Assembly (NCBI GenBank): GCA_032622095.1
Contig: CP136062.1
Coordinates: 139,516,351 to 139,580,350, forward strand
Source of the DNA: Siphonodentalium dalli
Taxonomy: Eukaryota > Mollusca > Scaphopoda > Gadilida > Siphonodentaliidae
Length of the DNA: 64,000 bases
Reading direction: 5' to 3'
A program made the translations under genes and the position numbers. The notes under the pieces are model-generated. The model made no database searches, was not told the DNA's origin, and saw only the letters and a program-made list of their open reading frames with translations. This document shows positions 32,760 to 42,927 of this stretch, one piece after another (the stretch's first letter is position 1; each line of letters begins with the position of its first letter).

Positions 32760-33403
32760 TTAAAAAAAAATGTTGAAATTTTCTAAGTCGAAAAGGGTTA
32801 ATAACTCCATAAATAAAATATTAGCTATATAGATGTTGCAAATCACCAACATGTTAGGAACAATATCCCAGAGTTTCAAATCTCTACATTTAAAACTGTA
32901 GGAGGAGTTGATTACACCATGAAGGTACCCAATCTCATCCAAAAGGCAAAAATGTTCCAAATTTTCTAAGTCGAAAACCCCCCAAAAATATGGAAAAAAT
33001 GATATTTTTTATTAGCTATATAGATTTTGCAAATCACCAACATGTTAGGAACAATATCCCAGAGTTTCAAATCTCTAACTGTAAAACTGTAGGAGGAGTT
33101 GATTACACCATGAAGGTACCAAATCTCATCCAAAAGGCAAAAATGTTCCAAATTTTCTAACTCGAAAACCCCCCAAAAATATGGAAAAAATTATATTTTT
33201 GATTAGCTATATAGATGTTGCAAATCACCAACATGTTAGGAACAATATCCCAGAGTTTCAAATCTCTACGTTTAAAACTGTAGGAGGAGTTGATTACACC
33301 ATGAAGGTACCCGATCTCGGACGCACGGACACACGGACGGACGGACGGACGGACGAGGGTCATTTCTATAGTCCTCCGACGGAAACGTCGGGGGACAAAT
33401 AGG
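32760..33403 (-). mobile_element. tandem-core element with 191-bp monomers (reverse)
   Basis: Three monomers with exact 191-bp spacing (AATCACCAACATGTTAGG at 32841, 33032 and 33223). They are followed by a GGAC microsatellite (33325-33354) and the hairpin GTCCTCCGACG / CGTCGGGGGAC (33371-33396). This is the same order as the other tandem-core elements, read from the minus strand. Confidence 0.8.
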
Positions 33404-33610
33404 GACATTTTGAGCTGAAGCCCTCTGCGCTGGTTACGAATATTGATTATACATGTATGAAAGAATTAGCAAAACTAAGCCATCCATCCATCGAAATAGT
33501 TTCCATGTAACGAATGATATCAGGTCAGAATATATTATTCTCATATATTCTTGTAAATATATTGGAGTAAAATCAGTTGAAAGGTTCTAATCCGACACAA
33601 CGTTCGAATG
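33404..33610. other. unassigned
   Basis: No feature recognised. Confidence 0.4.
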
Positions 33611-34740
33611 TTTGTTTAAAACTAAACGGATATTGATACCAGACAAATTCTAAATTGAAACTAAATTGAACATTTATCAAAGGTCCCGTCAAGATATTTT
33701 CGATCTAACAACAGGAAGATGTAAATCTATAAGATTCAATAAATATATATAGTCATATGTTCCTGTCAAAATATTCGAGTTATTTAGTATTAAGTTAGCA
33801 CCCTTCTTGAAATAATGCATGTGTATTGGTACCATTCCGACTCCCATATATAAGTTATTTACTTTCTCTGGGCCAATTTTTACAATCGACAGGTTGAATT
33901 TCGATGAAATTTCCGTTAAATAAAATGATGCTGCTCATTTGCCAATTTGAGCAGCAATTTCGAGAATATATTTTGGACTAGGGAGGTGATAATTAATTAC
34001 GTAACGCACACCGCGAGCTCCGCCACCGCGGCGTGCCAAGTTCCAGCCGCCAGCGATGGCTCCGTGTTCAGCCATGTTCCTCCGTGTTCATGTCGCGGTC
34101 ACCTGTGTTATGGCCGTGGTCACCCGTGGTCATAGCGTGGATGTTCCGTGTTCAAATGTGATCAAGGTTTGTTTAAAACTAAACGGACATTGATACCAGA
34201 AACATTATAAATTGAAACTAAATTGAACATCAAAGGTCCCGTCAAGTTATTTTCGATCAGGAAGATGTAAATCTATAGAATTCAATAAATATATATATAG
34301 TCATATGTTCCTGTCAAAATATTCGAGTTATTTAGTATTAAGTTAGCACCCTGCTTGAAATAATGCATGTGTATCGGTACAATTCCGACTCCCATATATA
34401 AGTTATTTTTATGAGTAATCGCGGTATATTGCAAATTGGTATCTTTTTCTGGGCCAATTTTCACAATCGACGGGTTGAATTTCGATGAAATTTCCGTTAA
34501 ATAAAATGGTGCTGCTCATTTGCCAATTTGAGCAGCAATTTCGAGAATATAGTTTGGACTAGGGAGGTGATAATTAATTACGTAAGGACACCGCGAGCTC
34601 CGCCACCGCGGCGTGCCAAGCTCAGGCCGCCAGCGATGTTTCCGTGTCCAGCCATGTTCCTCCGTGTTCATGTCGCGGTCACCTGTGTTATGGCCGTGGT
34701 CATAGCGTGGATGTTCCGTGTTCAAACGTGATCATTTGGC
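33611..34740. repeat. tandem segmental duplication, ~560-bp unit
   Basis: TTTGTTTAAAACTAAACGGA occurs at 33611 and 34168 (shift 557) and GCAGCAATTTCGAGAATAT at 33951 and 34532 (shift 581). The second copy has gained about 25 bp near 34410-34445. Each unit ends in a GC-rich CCGCGAGCTCCGCCACCGCG stretch and GTGTTCA repeats. Confidence 0.82.
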
Positions 34741-34960
34741 CGTGGTCACCCGTTCGTCGTACCGTGATCATAGCATGGATGTTCCGTGATCAGAGCGTTT
34801 TCAAACGTGATCAGAGCGTGTTCAAAATCTGAACACGATTGAACACGTTTACCCAGACCGTGTTCTTGGCGAGTTCAGATTTTGAACACGGAAAAACCAC
34901 GGAAAAATCGCGTGTGGTCTTCCGTGGACATGTAAAAAACCACGGGCCTTGTACCGGTAC
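34741..34960. repeat. GTGTTCA/GTGATCA motif array
   Basis: Continues from the second duplicate: many CGTGTTCA, CGTGATCA and CGTGGTCA words spaced about 10-13 bp. Past about 34825 the motif is also present inverted (TGAACACG), giving a centre of symmetry. Confidence 0.6.
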
Positions 34961-35829
34961 TGTATGTTATTTATAGGAAACAGGTGATATAATTATGCCC
35001 ACTGTTTTGTGCGTTTATTAGAGATATGTTTGTCCTATTTGGTAATCCGCAATGCTTTCATTGTTTCAAGTTTCATACTTGAAGTTGAGCATTTAGTGAT
35101 TTACTAATACTAATTTAGCCTTTTTTACTTAAGTTTTACTTTTAGGCCTACTCCGCCTAGGCTATAAGTATAATTATAAAAAAAAAAAATATTACTAATA
35201 ATATTACTATTATTAGTTGTACAAATTTATAAATTTTAAAAAGTGTATATGCAGTAACTGGGTAAGTTCAAGTTGAATAGGCCTAGCTGTACTCTACTAA
35301 ACGAGTGAAATAGTACTTTCGTTTTAGACTTCTTTGCCCTAACCTCTACCCAAAGCAAAAAAGATTAATATTCTTTCCAAACAATTTGGGGTCGAGGGTA
35401 CAGACAGCAATCATAAGATAATTTGCTATCAAATAACACAATTCAAGTCTAAAATTGTCCGTAATCAACAAAAAAGACCTTCTTAAATCGTGTTCACATC
35501 CTGTCAATAAACAAAATATGTTTTTGATCCTGTTTGATCAGCTTTTTTAACGTTCATGGAGAATTCTCGCTGCTTCAAGGATATTTTTGTGAAATATTTT
35601 GTTAATGTAACGATAGATCTGATTGGATAGCGCGGTAAGCAGGTTCTCTGTCTACGGGATATATGAAAGACCATGCTTCAAATATTTGTTTCTTTGACTA
35701 TTGAGAGGACGTACCCACTTCTTCGTAACCAGTCGTTTTGGCGGGAATTTAGATTTGCATTCTTTACCCGCCAATGATAAATACTCGTTTATTATGGGAG
35801 GCCAAATTCTCTTTTAATAATTATCTGCC
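34961..35829. other. intergenic DNA, nothing recognised
   Basis: AT-rich, no long frame, no repeat family seen. Confidence 0.4.
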
Positions 35830-36895
35830 TTTAATCGCAATTAGTTGTGCTTAAGCACAATTATATGTACTTAAGCTCAATTAATTACAATTACTTGTAA
35901 ATAATTTTGCTTGAGCACAAATAATATAATTACGCTTGACTCGCTTGAGCACAAATAAGCTATTTATGTTAAAGCACAATTATTTGCGCTTAAGCGCAAG
36001 CGCAAATAAGGAAATTAAAAATCATCACCAAACACACCCTGTTGAAATTGACAGAGTCCACCACAAAGTATCATAAGACATGGAAATTAAAACATGGGGA
36101 AGCCTATTTTATTTTTTAGGGAAGATCTATATTGATGTGGAATGAAATGTACCGGTACATATTTGAGCTTAAACACAAATATTTTTGCTTAAGTTCAAAT
36201 ATTTGTGATAATAAGCTCAAATATTTGTGCTTTAAATGCGCAAATATTTTTGCTTAAAGCAAAGTTTCTGTACTTAACCGCAAATAATTGTGCTTAAGCG
36301 CAAATATTTGTTCTTGAGCACTATCTGTTTATGCTTAAAGGTACGGTTGGCCTTGGCGGTGGGTGTCCTGTAAAAATATTTCCACCCGTCAAAAACCGCC
36401 ACAAACAGAAAGAACATCAAAATGTAGACAGACTTGGTCCGTATCCAAATAAGAAATATCGCATAAACAGTATGTTATTGTCATATATTTGACTATTGTT
36501 ATGTAAACAAAAGCATAAAAAGTTACTTTTCTGGTGTTTGTTTATATTATGATGGTAAACATAAAGAGCGTTCTGCGTGGGTGAATTCCTGATATGGAAC
36601 TAATAAAGAGCGTTTATGCCATTTGTGTGTGATTAGCCAGTAACATTGTGCTGTCTTCTGTAACACAATCAGGCTCTTGCTTAGGTAAAATATTGTAGGT
36701 CTTTATGATAACATACTGTTTACGCGATGGTCATGATATATATGAACGAAACTGTATGCGTTTTAATGTTTTTCTGTTTACGGTGTTTGGAACAAATATG
36801 AATATTTTCGACAATTAAGGCCGCACGTGCCTTTAATATAAATAATTGTGCTTAAGCACAAATAATTGTGCTTTTAAAAGCGCAAATGATTATTA
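35830..36895. repeat. degenerate palindromic satellite (TTGTGCTTAAGCACAA)
   Basis: Many imperfect units of the palindrome TTGTGCTTAAGCACAA with AATA spacers, in pieces at about 35835-36005, 36160-36338 and 36837-36890. It is interrupted by the MITE at 36339-36832. Non-coding. Confidence 0.7.
36339..36832. mobile_element. TTAA-flanked MITE, family GGCACGGGCGG (complete)
   Basis: TTAA-AGGTACGGTTGGCC on the left, GGCCGCACGTGCCT-TTAA on the right, 494 bp. Removing it and one TTAA rejoins the palindromic satellite (ATGCTTAATATAAATAATTG), which supports TTAA as the duplicated target. Confidence 0.8.
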
Positions 36896-36955
36896 AAAGT
36901 GAATTCGACCTCCCATACTGAGTTTATGACAGCGATATATATAATATACGTTTAA

Positions 36956-37274
36956 AGGTACTCAATCCGACCAGACACTCCTAAATTACTATTTCTTTGG
37001 CTTCGGGGGGGGGGGGTAAAAAATTCGATTCGATGAACCCACCATCAAAGCTCAGAGTGATTAGATATCGATGTTTGAACTTTGCGGTTTCTATTGTTTG
37101 TGGCCCACAAACTGATTGAAGCACGAGGGTCAAACGGACGGTCTTGCAGATAAAGATGGATAACTCTAAAATCAAGTGCTTTGATGGGTGGGTTCCTCGA
37201 CTCGAATCAAATATTTTTTACCACCGAAGCCAAAGAAATAGTAATTTAGGAGTGTCTGATCGGATTGAGTACCT
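36956..37274. mobile_element. TTAA-flanked MITE, family ACTCAATCC (internally deleted)
   Basis: TTAA-AGGTACTCAATCCGACC and GATCGGATTGAGTACCT-TTAA, 319 bp against about 480 bp for complete copies. It has a poly(G) expansion in the CTTCGGGGG module. Confidence 0.8.
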
Positions 37275-37278
37275 TTAA

Positions 37279-39411
37279 ATATATGAGTATCCGCGAAGTT
37301 GAATTAAACTGAAGCATAATCCAATTACGCTTTGTATCGGACAATTAACACAAAATACAAGTTTGTATGAAGAAATGTATGCATTATATAAGACCATGTA
37401 GACATGTGCCTGGTACGTACAATATAGACCCAAATGTAATTTGTCTTCCATTTTGCCGACCTTGGATTCTTGAGAGCTATTTAACTACATATAGCTCGGT
37501 CACTGAGTGCCATCAGAACATCTCCTATGGGTTGAAATGAATAGAAAGTTATCCGAAATGTATATGTTTTGATCAAATGTAACCGACTAAAACTGGCTGT
37601 CCCCTCAGAAATCAATAAATGTTCGACCAGATATTTTGCAGAAATTGTTCTGTTTCGATGCCTGTAACCGTTGATATCAACCGATCGAGTCGGGTGATAT
37701 GCCAATCTGAACCAAATGTTTAACAAAACAAGCGTTATATATAGCTGGTTATAATGTGTATAACATGACATAAATATGTTAGACATAGCTTGAGAACGAC
37801 ATATGTGGTGGGAATGCATGTGTCTGATGGGTCCACGGATAGATGTCCGCATGCATGCAGTTCATGCGTTTAAACCTAATTTATAATTATATAGCTGTTT
37901 TTATTGCAAATATATTTTAACGCAGGGGGTGAAATTGGCATGTGGATTAATTTCGAGAATGGTTCAGATTTCGCCAAAACTTATCTCATGATTTGGCGGC
38001 TCGCCAGAAATACCCTCTCATGCACGGTGGGGAATCACGTGGTTTCGAGTTGATTAGTATCACTAATCACGCGTTCAAAATGGCCGAGGCGATCGCAAAC
38101 GCGACCAGTAAACGAGGAAAAAGAATAAACTATAGGATCATAATATATTAAACCGTATTTTGGCAGCTACGAGCATATGTTATATTTCAAACAAGCTAAT
38201 ACCTCATGTGTGTCCAAACTCATAGTGACCAAAGTTGTCAGTCGAATTAAGGATTCTCCTATATATTATATATAGATGTATGCACCGGTGCATGTATTAC
38301 ACGAACCTCTGACTGGCGACTTTGGTCAAAATGTAAATGAATAGTATGTATACTGAGTATTTCAGCTGAGTATTTCCGAGCAAATATATTAATAAGCTAC
38401 AGCAGACTGCTGTGTGGGTGTGTATGCCAACGTCGGGCCATCGGCGGTTCTCCTGATCGACATATGGAGGTATTTACAATATAAGATAAGATAAGCACGC
38501 AGCTCAGGATGCATGGCCGCTCCCTGGAATAAATTATTGTGAAATTTATATATATGTGGACAAATTTTGAGAACGGTTCGGATTTTGCCAACACCATTTA
38601 TGAACTCATGTCTTTGCGACCTACCAAAAATTACCCATATATATAAACAGGCTATGTTCACTCCTCTCAGGCACGTGGACAAAGCTATATATAGGGTCTC
38701 GTAAAATGGATAATTACGTCACGAACCATGCCAAATAAGAATTGTTTACTATAGGCTATATATAGTGTAAAATCTTAGCAAACGGCGAGCGCGTATTCTA
38801 AATCATGATATGACGCAACATATAATAATATGGCCGCAATACCTGCAATACCCCTCGGGAATCATGCATCCCCAGAGATTTCTTCAGTGTGTCTTTTTTC
38901 GAATTCTTTTGTTTCGTTTAATTTTTTTAAAATTAATTAATTGGTTTGTCTTTGTTGATTAGGGGTGGGGGGGGGGGGGTGTAATTGTGTTATGAAAGAA
39001 ATGCGTCCTACGCGAAAGTCTCCGCGACAATAAATTACGTTATTGCCTACAGAGTGGTTACGAAACATGAACATCGACGTAAACAGATATTGCGAATTCG
39101 GAATAACTGGTCTATGTCATCTTGATTCTCCATTTTTTTTCAACAAATTAAAAAAGGTTTTTATTGTCATTTAAACATTTGCACACCGTCCTTGGTACCT
39201 GAATAGTTTCATAACCGAAAGCCTATGTGTATCATTCATTTTCCATATACTGATATATGAGATTATTTATAGTATCATATTATACATATATGCCTTCAAG
39301 TTGTTGGTTTGAATTATTGTAGGAGCAGTCCGACTGGTCACCCAGACGCCATTGTCTTGATAACAGATAAGTTGTAGTCCAACAAATTAGACTTTCGGAT
39401 CAAGAGGAATT
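37279..39411. other. intergenic DNA with an old duplication
   Basis: About 37940-38030 and 38555-38645 are related (TGAGAAYGGTTCRGATTTYGCCAA). A poly(G) tract lies near 38967. There is no convincing coding exon. A short frame at 38080 starting MAEAIANAT is discussed under rejected items. Confidence 0.4.
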
Positions 39412-39415
39412 TTAA

Positions 39416-39910
39416 AGGTACTCAATCCGTAAAGAGGGTCCCCATCTCAACAGATTCCAACAACAACTATCCGATCAGAGGGTCCTATATTACTATTTCT
39501 TTGGCTTTGGGGGTAAAAAATATTTGATTCGAGTCGAGGAACCCACCATTGGGACCAAACAAAACTCATTGAGTTATTTAATAGATATTGATTTTTGAAA
39601 TTTGTTAATTTCTCGAGATGAGTACTAATAATTGTCGTCAATTTTGAAACCTGCTCGAGATGATTACACCAAAACTCTATTCAAACAGACAAGGATGGAT
39701 AACTCTAAAATCAAGTGGTAATAATCACGCAATTTTGACTACGAACTGGGCCAGAAAGAATTCCCGATAATGAAAAATAATAGATTTCTAAAATCGATAT
39801 CTAACAAATCTGAGCTTTGATGGGTGACTTCCTCGAATCGAATCAAATATTTTTGACCCCCGAAGCCATTGAAATAGTAATTGGGATGAGTTTTATCGGA
39901 TTGAGTACCT
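39416..39910. mobile_element. TTAA-flanked MITE, family ACTCAATCC (complete)
   Basis: TTAA-AGGTACTCAATCCG and CGGATTGAGTACCT-TTAA, 495 bp, close to the copy at 20183-20661. It is followed at 39912-39976 by a small palindrome (ATATTTGGAC / GTCCAAATAT, with an inner CCTTAACTTAAGG). Confidence 0.85.
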
Positions 39911-40179
39911 TTAATATTTGGACCTCTTAATCCTTAACTTAAGGGTTAAGATAATCGTAAATGTCCAAATATTAAAATATATCTTAACCCGAATTTGTTG
40001 GACTAGATAATGATAGATAATAAGTTGATGCATGAAATTCAAGGATCATAATTATTATTTATGGAGTCCATATGATGAGCATTTCATATCATCCTAAATT
40101 AATTTTTATGTGGACAACCCATCCTAAAATTGCTATGGGCAGGGAGGAATGTGGTCAAACATTTGTTTTCAGGTACTTA

Positions 40180-40500
40180 CTAAATGTACTCAAATTATGA
40201 GTCAAAATCAAATTCAAACTGATGTGATGATACTAGGGTGTTCCCCATATCAATATTCATCAGATTCCAAGTTCCAACAACATTTTTTTAAATGACCCTT
40301 CAGTTCAGTTATCAGAATCAATTATATTTGCCCAAATATATGCTAACCGCAGTCAATTATAGTATACATGTATAAATTGTCCAAAACATATCAAATTTCT
40401 AACACCCACTGCGAAACTTGGCCCAAAGCCACTTGATTTTAGAGTTATCCATCTTCATCTGCAATTTTGTCCGAGAGTTACTAAGCAATCACTATCATAT
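40180..40500. mobile_element. diverged copy of the ACTCAATCC MITE
   Basis: Internal words of the family (GATGGATAACTC-type TTTTAGAGTTATCCATCTTC, ATGCTAACCGCAGTCAA) resemble 1804-2226. The ends are not preserved. Confidence 0.5.
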
Positions 40501-40534
40501 CAAAATGAACTAATCACATGTACCCACTTAAAGT

Positions 40535-40800
40535 GATGTGAAACACTCCGATAGGGTGCTCAAATAGAAATTGAGAATAATCTTGCTCAAAGTAGTTACT
40601 TTTTATGAATATTAATCCAAACTGACAACACACCGTGTTTCTTATATATCAATTACATGTACATGTAATGACTCTCAATGGCAAAATGATTTGCATTAAT
40701 TTATCCACTATAGTTGCATCCCGAATCAAAATGTAAATATTTACAATTGAGCGTAGTTCAGACGATGTTTTCTATGGAGTGGTATGGTCGTTTTCCTTGA
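40535..40800 (+). repeat. dispersed repeat, pair of 58725-58955
   Basis: The complement of 58725-58955. Shared words include AGTAGTTACTTTTTATGAATA against TTCATAAAAATAACAAC, and GAATCAAAATGTAAATATTT against AAATATTTACATCTCAATTC. Family and termini unknown. Confidence 0.55.
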
Positions 40801-41296
40801 AATTTTCGACGATGTTAGTAGAATGTTACATTTCTCCAGTTGTCATAGTACCCGAACACTAACTTATCAGTTTCATGCACCCAAACAATTAAATAATATG
40901 TCTTTAAAGTTCTGTTTCCTATCTTCTTTTACATGTTCAATGAAAGATAGAACAGAACTTAAGAAAATTTATCTTACATTATAGGAGGTTGCAGTTAATT
41001 AGTTCAGTTTAATAAAAAGGGACAGGTTTTCTAATATAAACAAGAACAATGGTCATAAAATTAAAGACATTAATCAGATTTGATGGTCCTCATATCATCC
41101 AGTTAAATTTTAACAACAATGGAATTTCATCAGAAGCTGATTTTAATAGAAGAAGATGACTTTTTTGACCAGATCTACTCACCACACAGACCTAAATTTA
41201 ATTAAAATATTGACATTTCAAACTCATTGTCCAATTTAACTTGCAAACTATACGTGATAAAAAATTTATTAGAAAATGTGCATGTTGTTGTTGAAA
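40801..41296. other. 5' flank of gene B
   Basis: No promoter or untranslated exon could be recognised. A non-coding first exon of gene B is expected somewhere upstream of 41652. Confidence 0.35.
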
Positions 41297-41304
41297 TTTG
41301 GAAC

Positions 41305-41589
41305 CAGATGTGGCTAGAGGGTCTCCTTGGGGTGGGAGGGGTTGGACAATTTCCATCCAAAAAAGTGATTGAAAATAGGAATATTTTTGAGTTTCAGTCT
41401 AAAGACAACAAGTTTCACACTAAATACTTGTTGGATATCAAACTATCAGAACAAATTAAATTTATATATTGTCTGAAGTTTCCAACTGATGTTACATCAG
41501 GCATGAAATTTTAAATTTTTGAAAATTTTGACTGAAGTTGGGTAGTGGGGGGGTGACTAGGTGAGACACCCTCTGTTGCCGCATTCCTG
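41305..41589. mobile_element. hAT-like MITE with near-perfect 8-bp duplication
   Basis: CAGATGTGGCTAGAGGG to CCGCATTCCTG, flanked by TTTGGAAC (41297-41304) and ATTGGAAC (41590-41597). 285 bp. Ends 60 bp before gene B exon 1. Confidence 0.7.
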
Positions 41590-41665
41590 ATTGGAACCTT
41601 CAGTACATCTTTAAAAATACATGTATGAAAGGTACTTTTGAATTTTTTTCAGGAGTGACCAGTCA

Positions 41666-41902
41666 ATGAATGCTGTGATGGAGTCCATTATTGAACAAGC
41701 AGCTGCAGGTTCTGCATATAAATCAAACTTTCTAGATGTGGAGAGTGAAGCTGATTCGTACTACAATGATGACCTATTTATCAAGATTTGCCTGTATAAG
41801 TGTAAATTCTGTCTATTTTTCTGTAGTGTGCCATCAGGTGTTTACGGACATTATCAAAGTGTACATCCAGCACAGCTCAACTCCCATAATCATCAAATTC
41901 AG
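41666..41902 (+). CDS. gene B coding exon 1 (finger 1)
   Basis: The exon starts at 41653 after TTTTTTTCAG. ATG at 41666, ending CAAATTCAG before GTAAAT. 79 residues with the finger CKFC, H62, H67. In phase 0, whereas the gene A counterpart ends in phase 2. The N-terminus (MNAVMESIIEQAAAG) is acidic and otherwise featureless. Confidence 0.82.
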
Positions 41903-42896
41903 GTAAATACACTGGTAAATACACTATGTTTTCAGATATTTTATACCAAATCATCTGCCTCAGTTATTTCATTTTGGAGTGGATTGTTATTACTCCTTTC
42001 GATATTTGAATTTCATGGCGGCAACTGTGCTGTTGCAGCATTAAAGATCCTGTGCCGGTGCATTCTCTTATATATAGGGAGCTATAGTAGAATACACTGG
42101 CTTACAAGGTCAAGCTAAATATTGTTAGGCCAATGTATGCTCTTATATATGCGAGGCTCCCTATGGGAGACTCACATTATTCATGTATAAGAGAATGAAT
42201 TGGCACAGGGTTTTCACAAACTTTCTGGAAGCTCCAGTCATGGAAGGGTTAAAGCTGCCCAATCTGATTTGGCAACAACTTTAGTAAAAAATTCTCAAAT
42301 AATTGAACTAAATGTACCACTTAACAGGCATATTAATACTAGTGAACACGAAACTTCATTGAAATCAACATCATTCATAAAAGTTTATTTATACCCTATG
42401 GAACCATAACCTTCTATTCTTTATATTGTTGGAATATACTCAACCTTCTGTTAAAGATGTATTCAAGAATCCCAGTTAATTTTTTCAAAGCTTATTTATT
42501 ATGCTTCTGAAGTTTTCATTTAGATTCTAGTAGATACAATAAATAGGTCTGAAGTGCTTTGTAAAACAGTTTCTCTTTTTAGATACTAGAATTTTCTGCC
42601 CAATTATTTTATATCCATGTCTTTCTGATCATTTAAGGAACACTAATATATGTCAATTTAGGGTCACATCATGGCTAGAACATTGCTGGAGTTTTCAATG
42701 TGTGATACTCAGATACTGAATGACACAAATTTCATTTTTACCAATTAATTGTCATTTGGCATATGATAAATTTTACAAGTCATAGTAGAATTTATTAAAA
42801 CAGTAACACTTTATTTGTATGGTACCACAGATAATCATGTTCAGTTCAGGAGCGTGCTAGAGGGTTTTCATTAACCTTGAAATTTCCAGCTGCCGC

Positions 42897-42927
<31 letters not shown>

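Noticed and set aside
37481-37852. 123-codon minus-strand ORF
   Set aside because: Composition and lack of any domain, splice sites or paralogue make it indistinguishable from chance.
38080-38155. Short frame MAEAIANAT with a following GTAAAC, a possible first coding exon of gene B
   Set aside because: Splicing from that donor to 41653 puts a stop into the frame, and no paralogous sequence exists near gene A.
41227-41514. 95-codon ORF just upstream of gene B exon 1
   Set aside because: It overlaps the hAT-like MITE 41305-41589, whose other copies do not keep the frame.
42899-42927. Poly(C)/poly(G) tracts as regulatory G-quadruplex elements
   Set aside because: They are found mainly inside one MITE family and have uncertain assembled length, so repeat origin is the simpler explanation.
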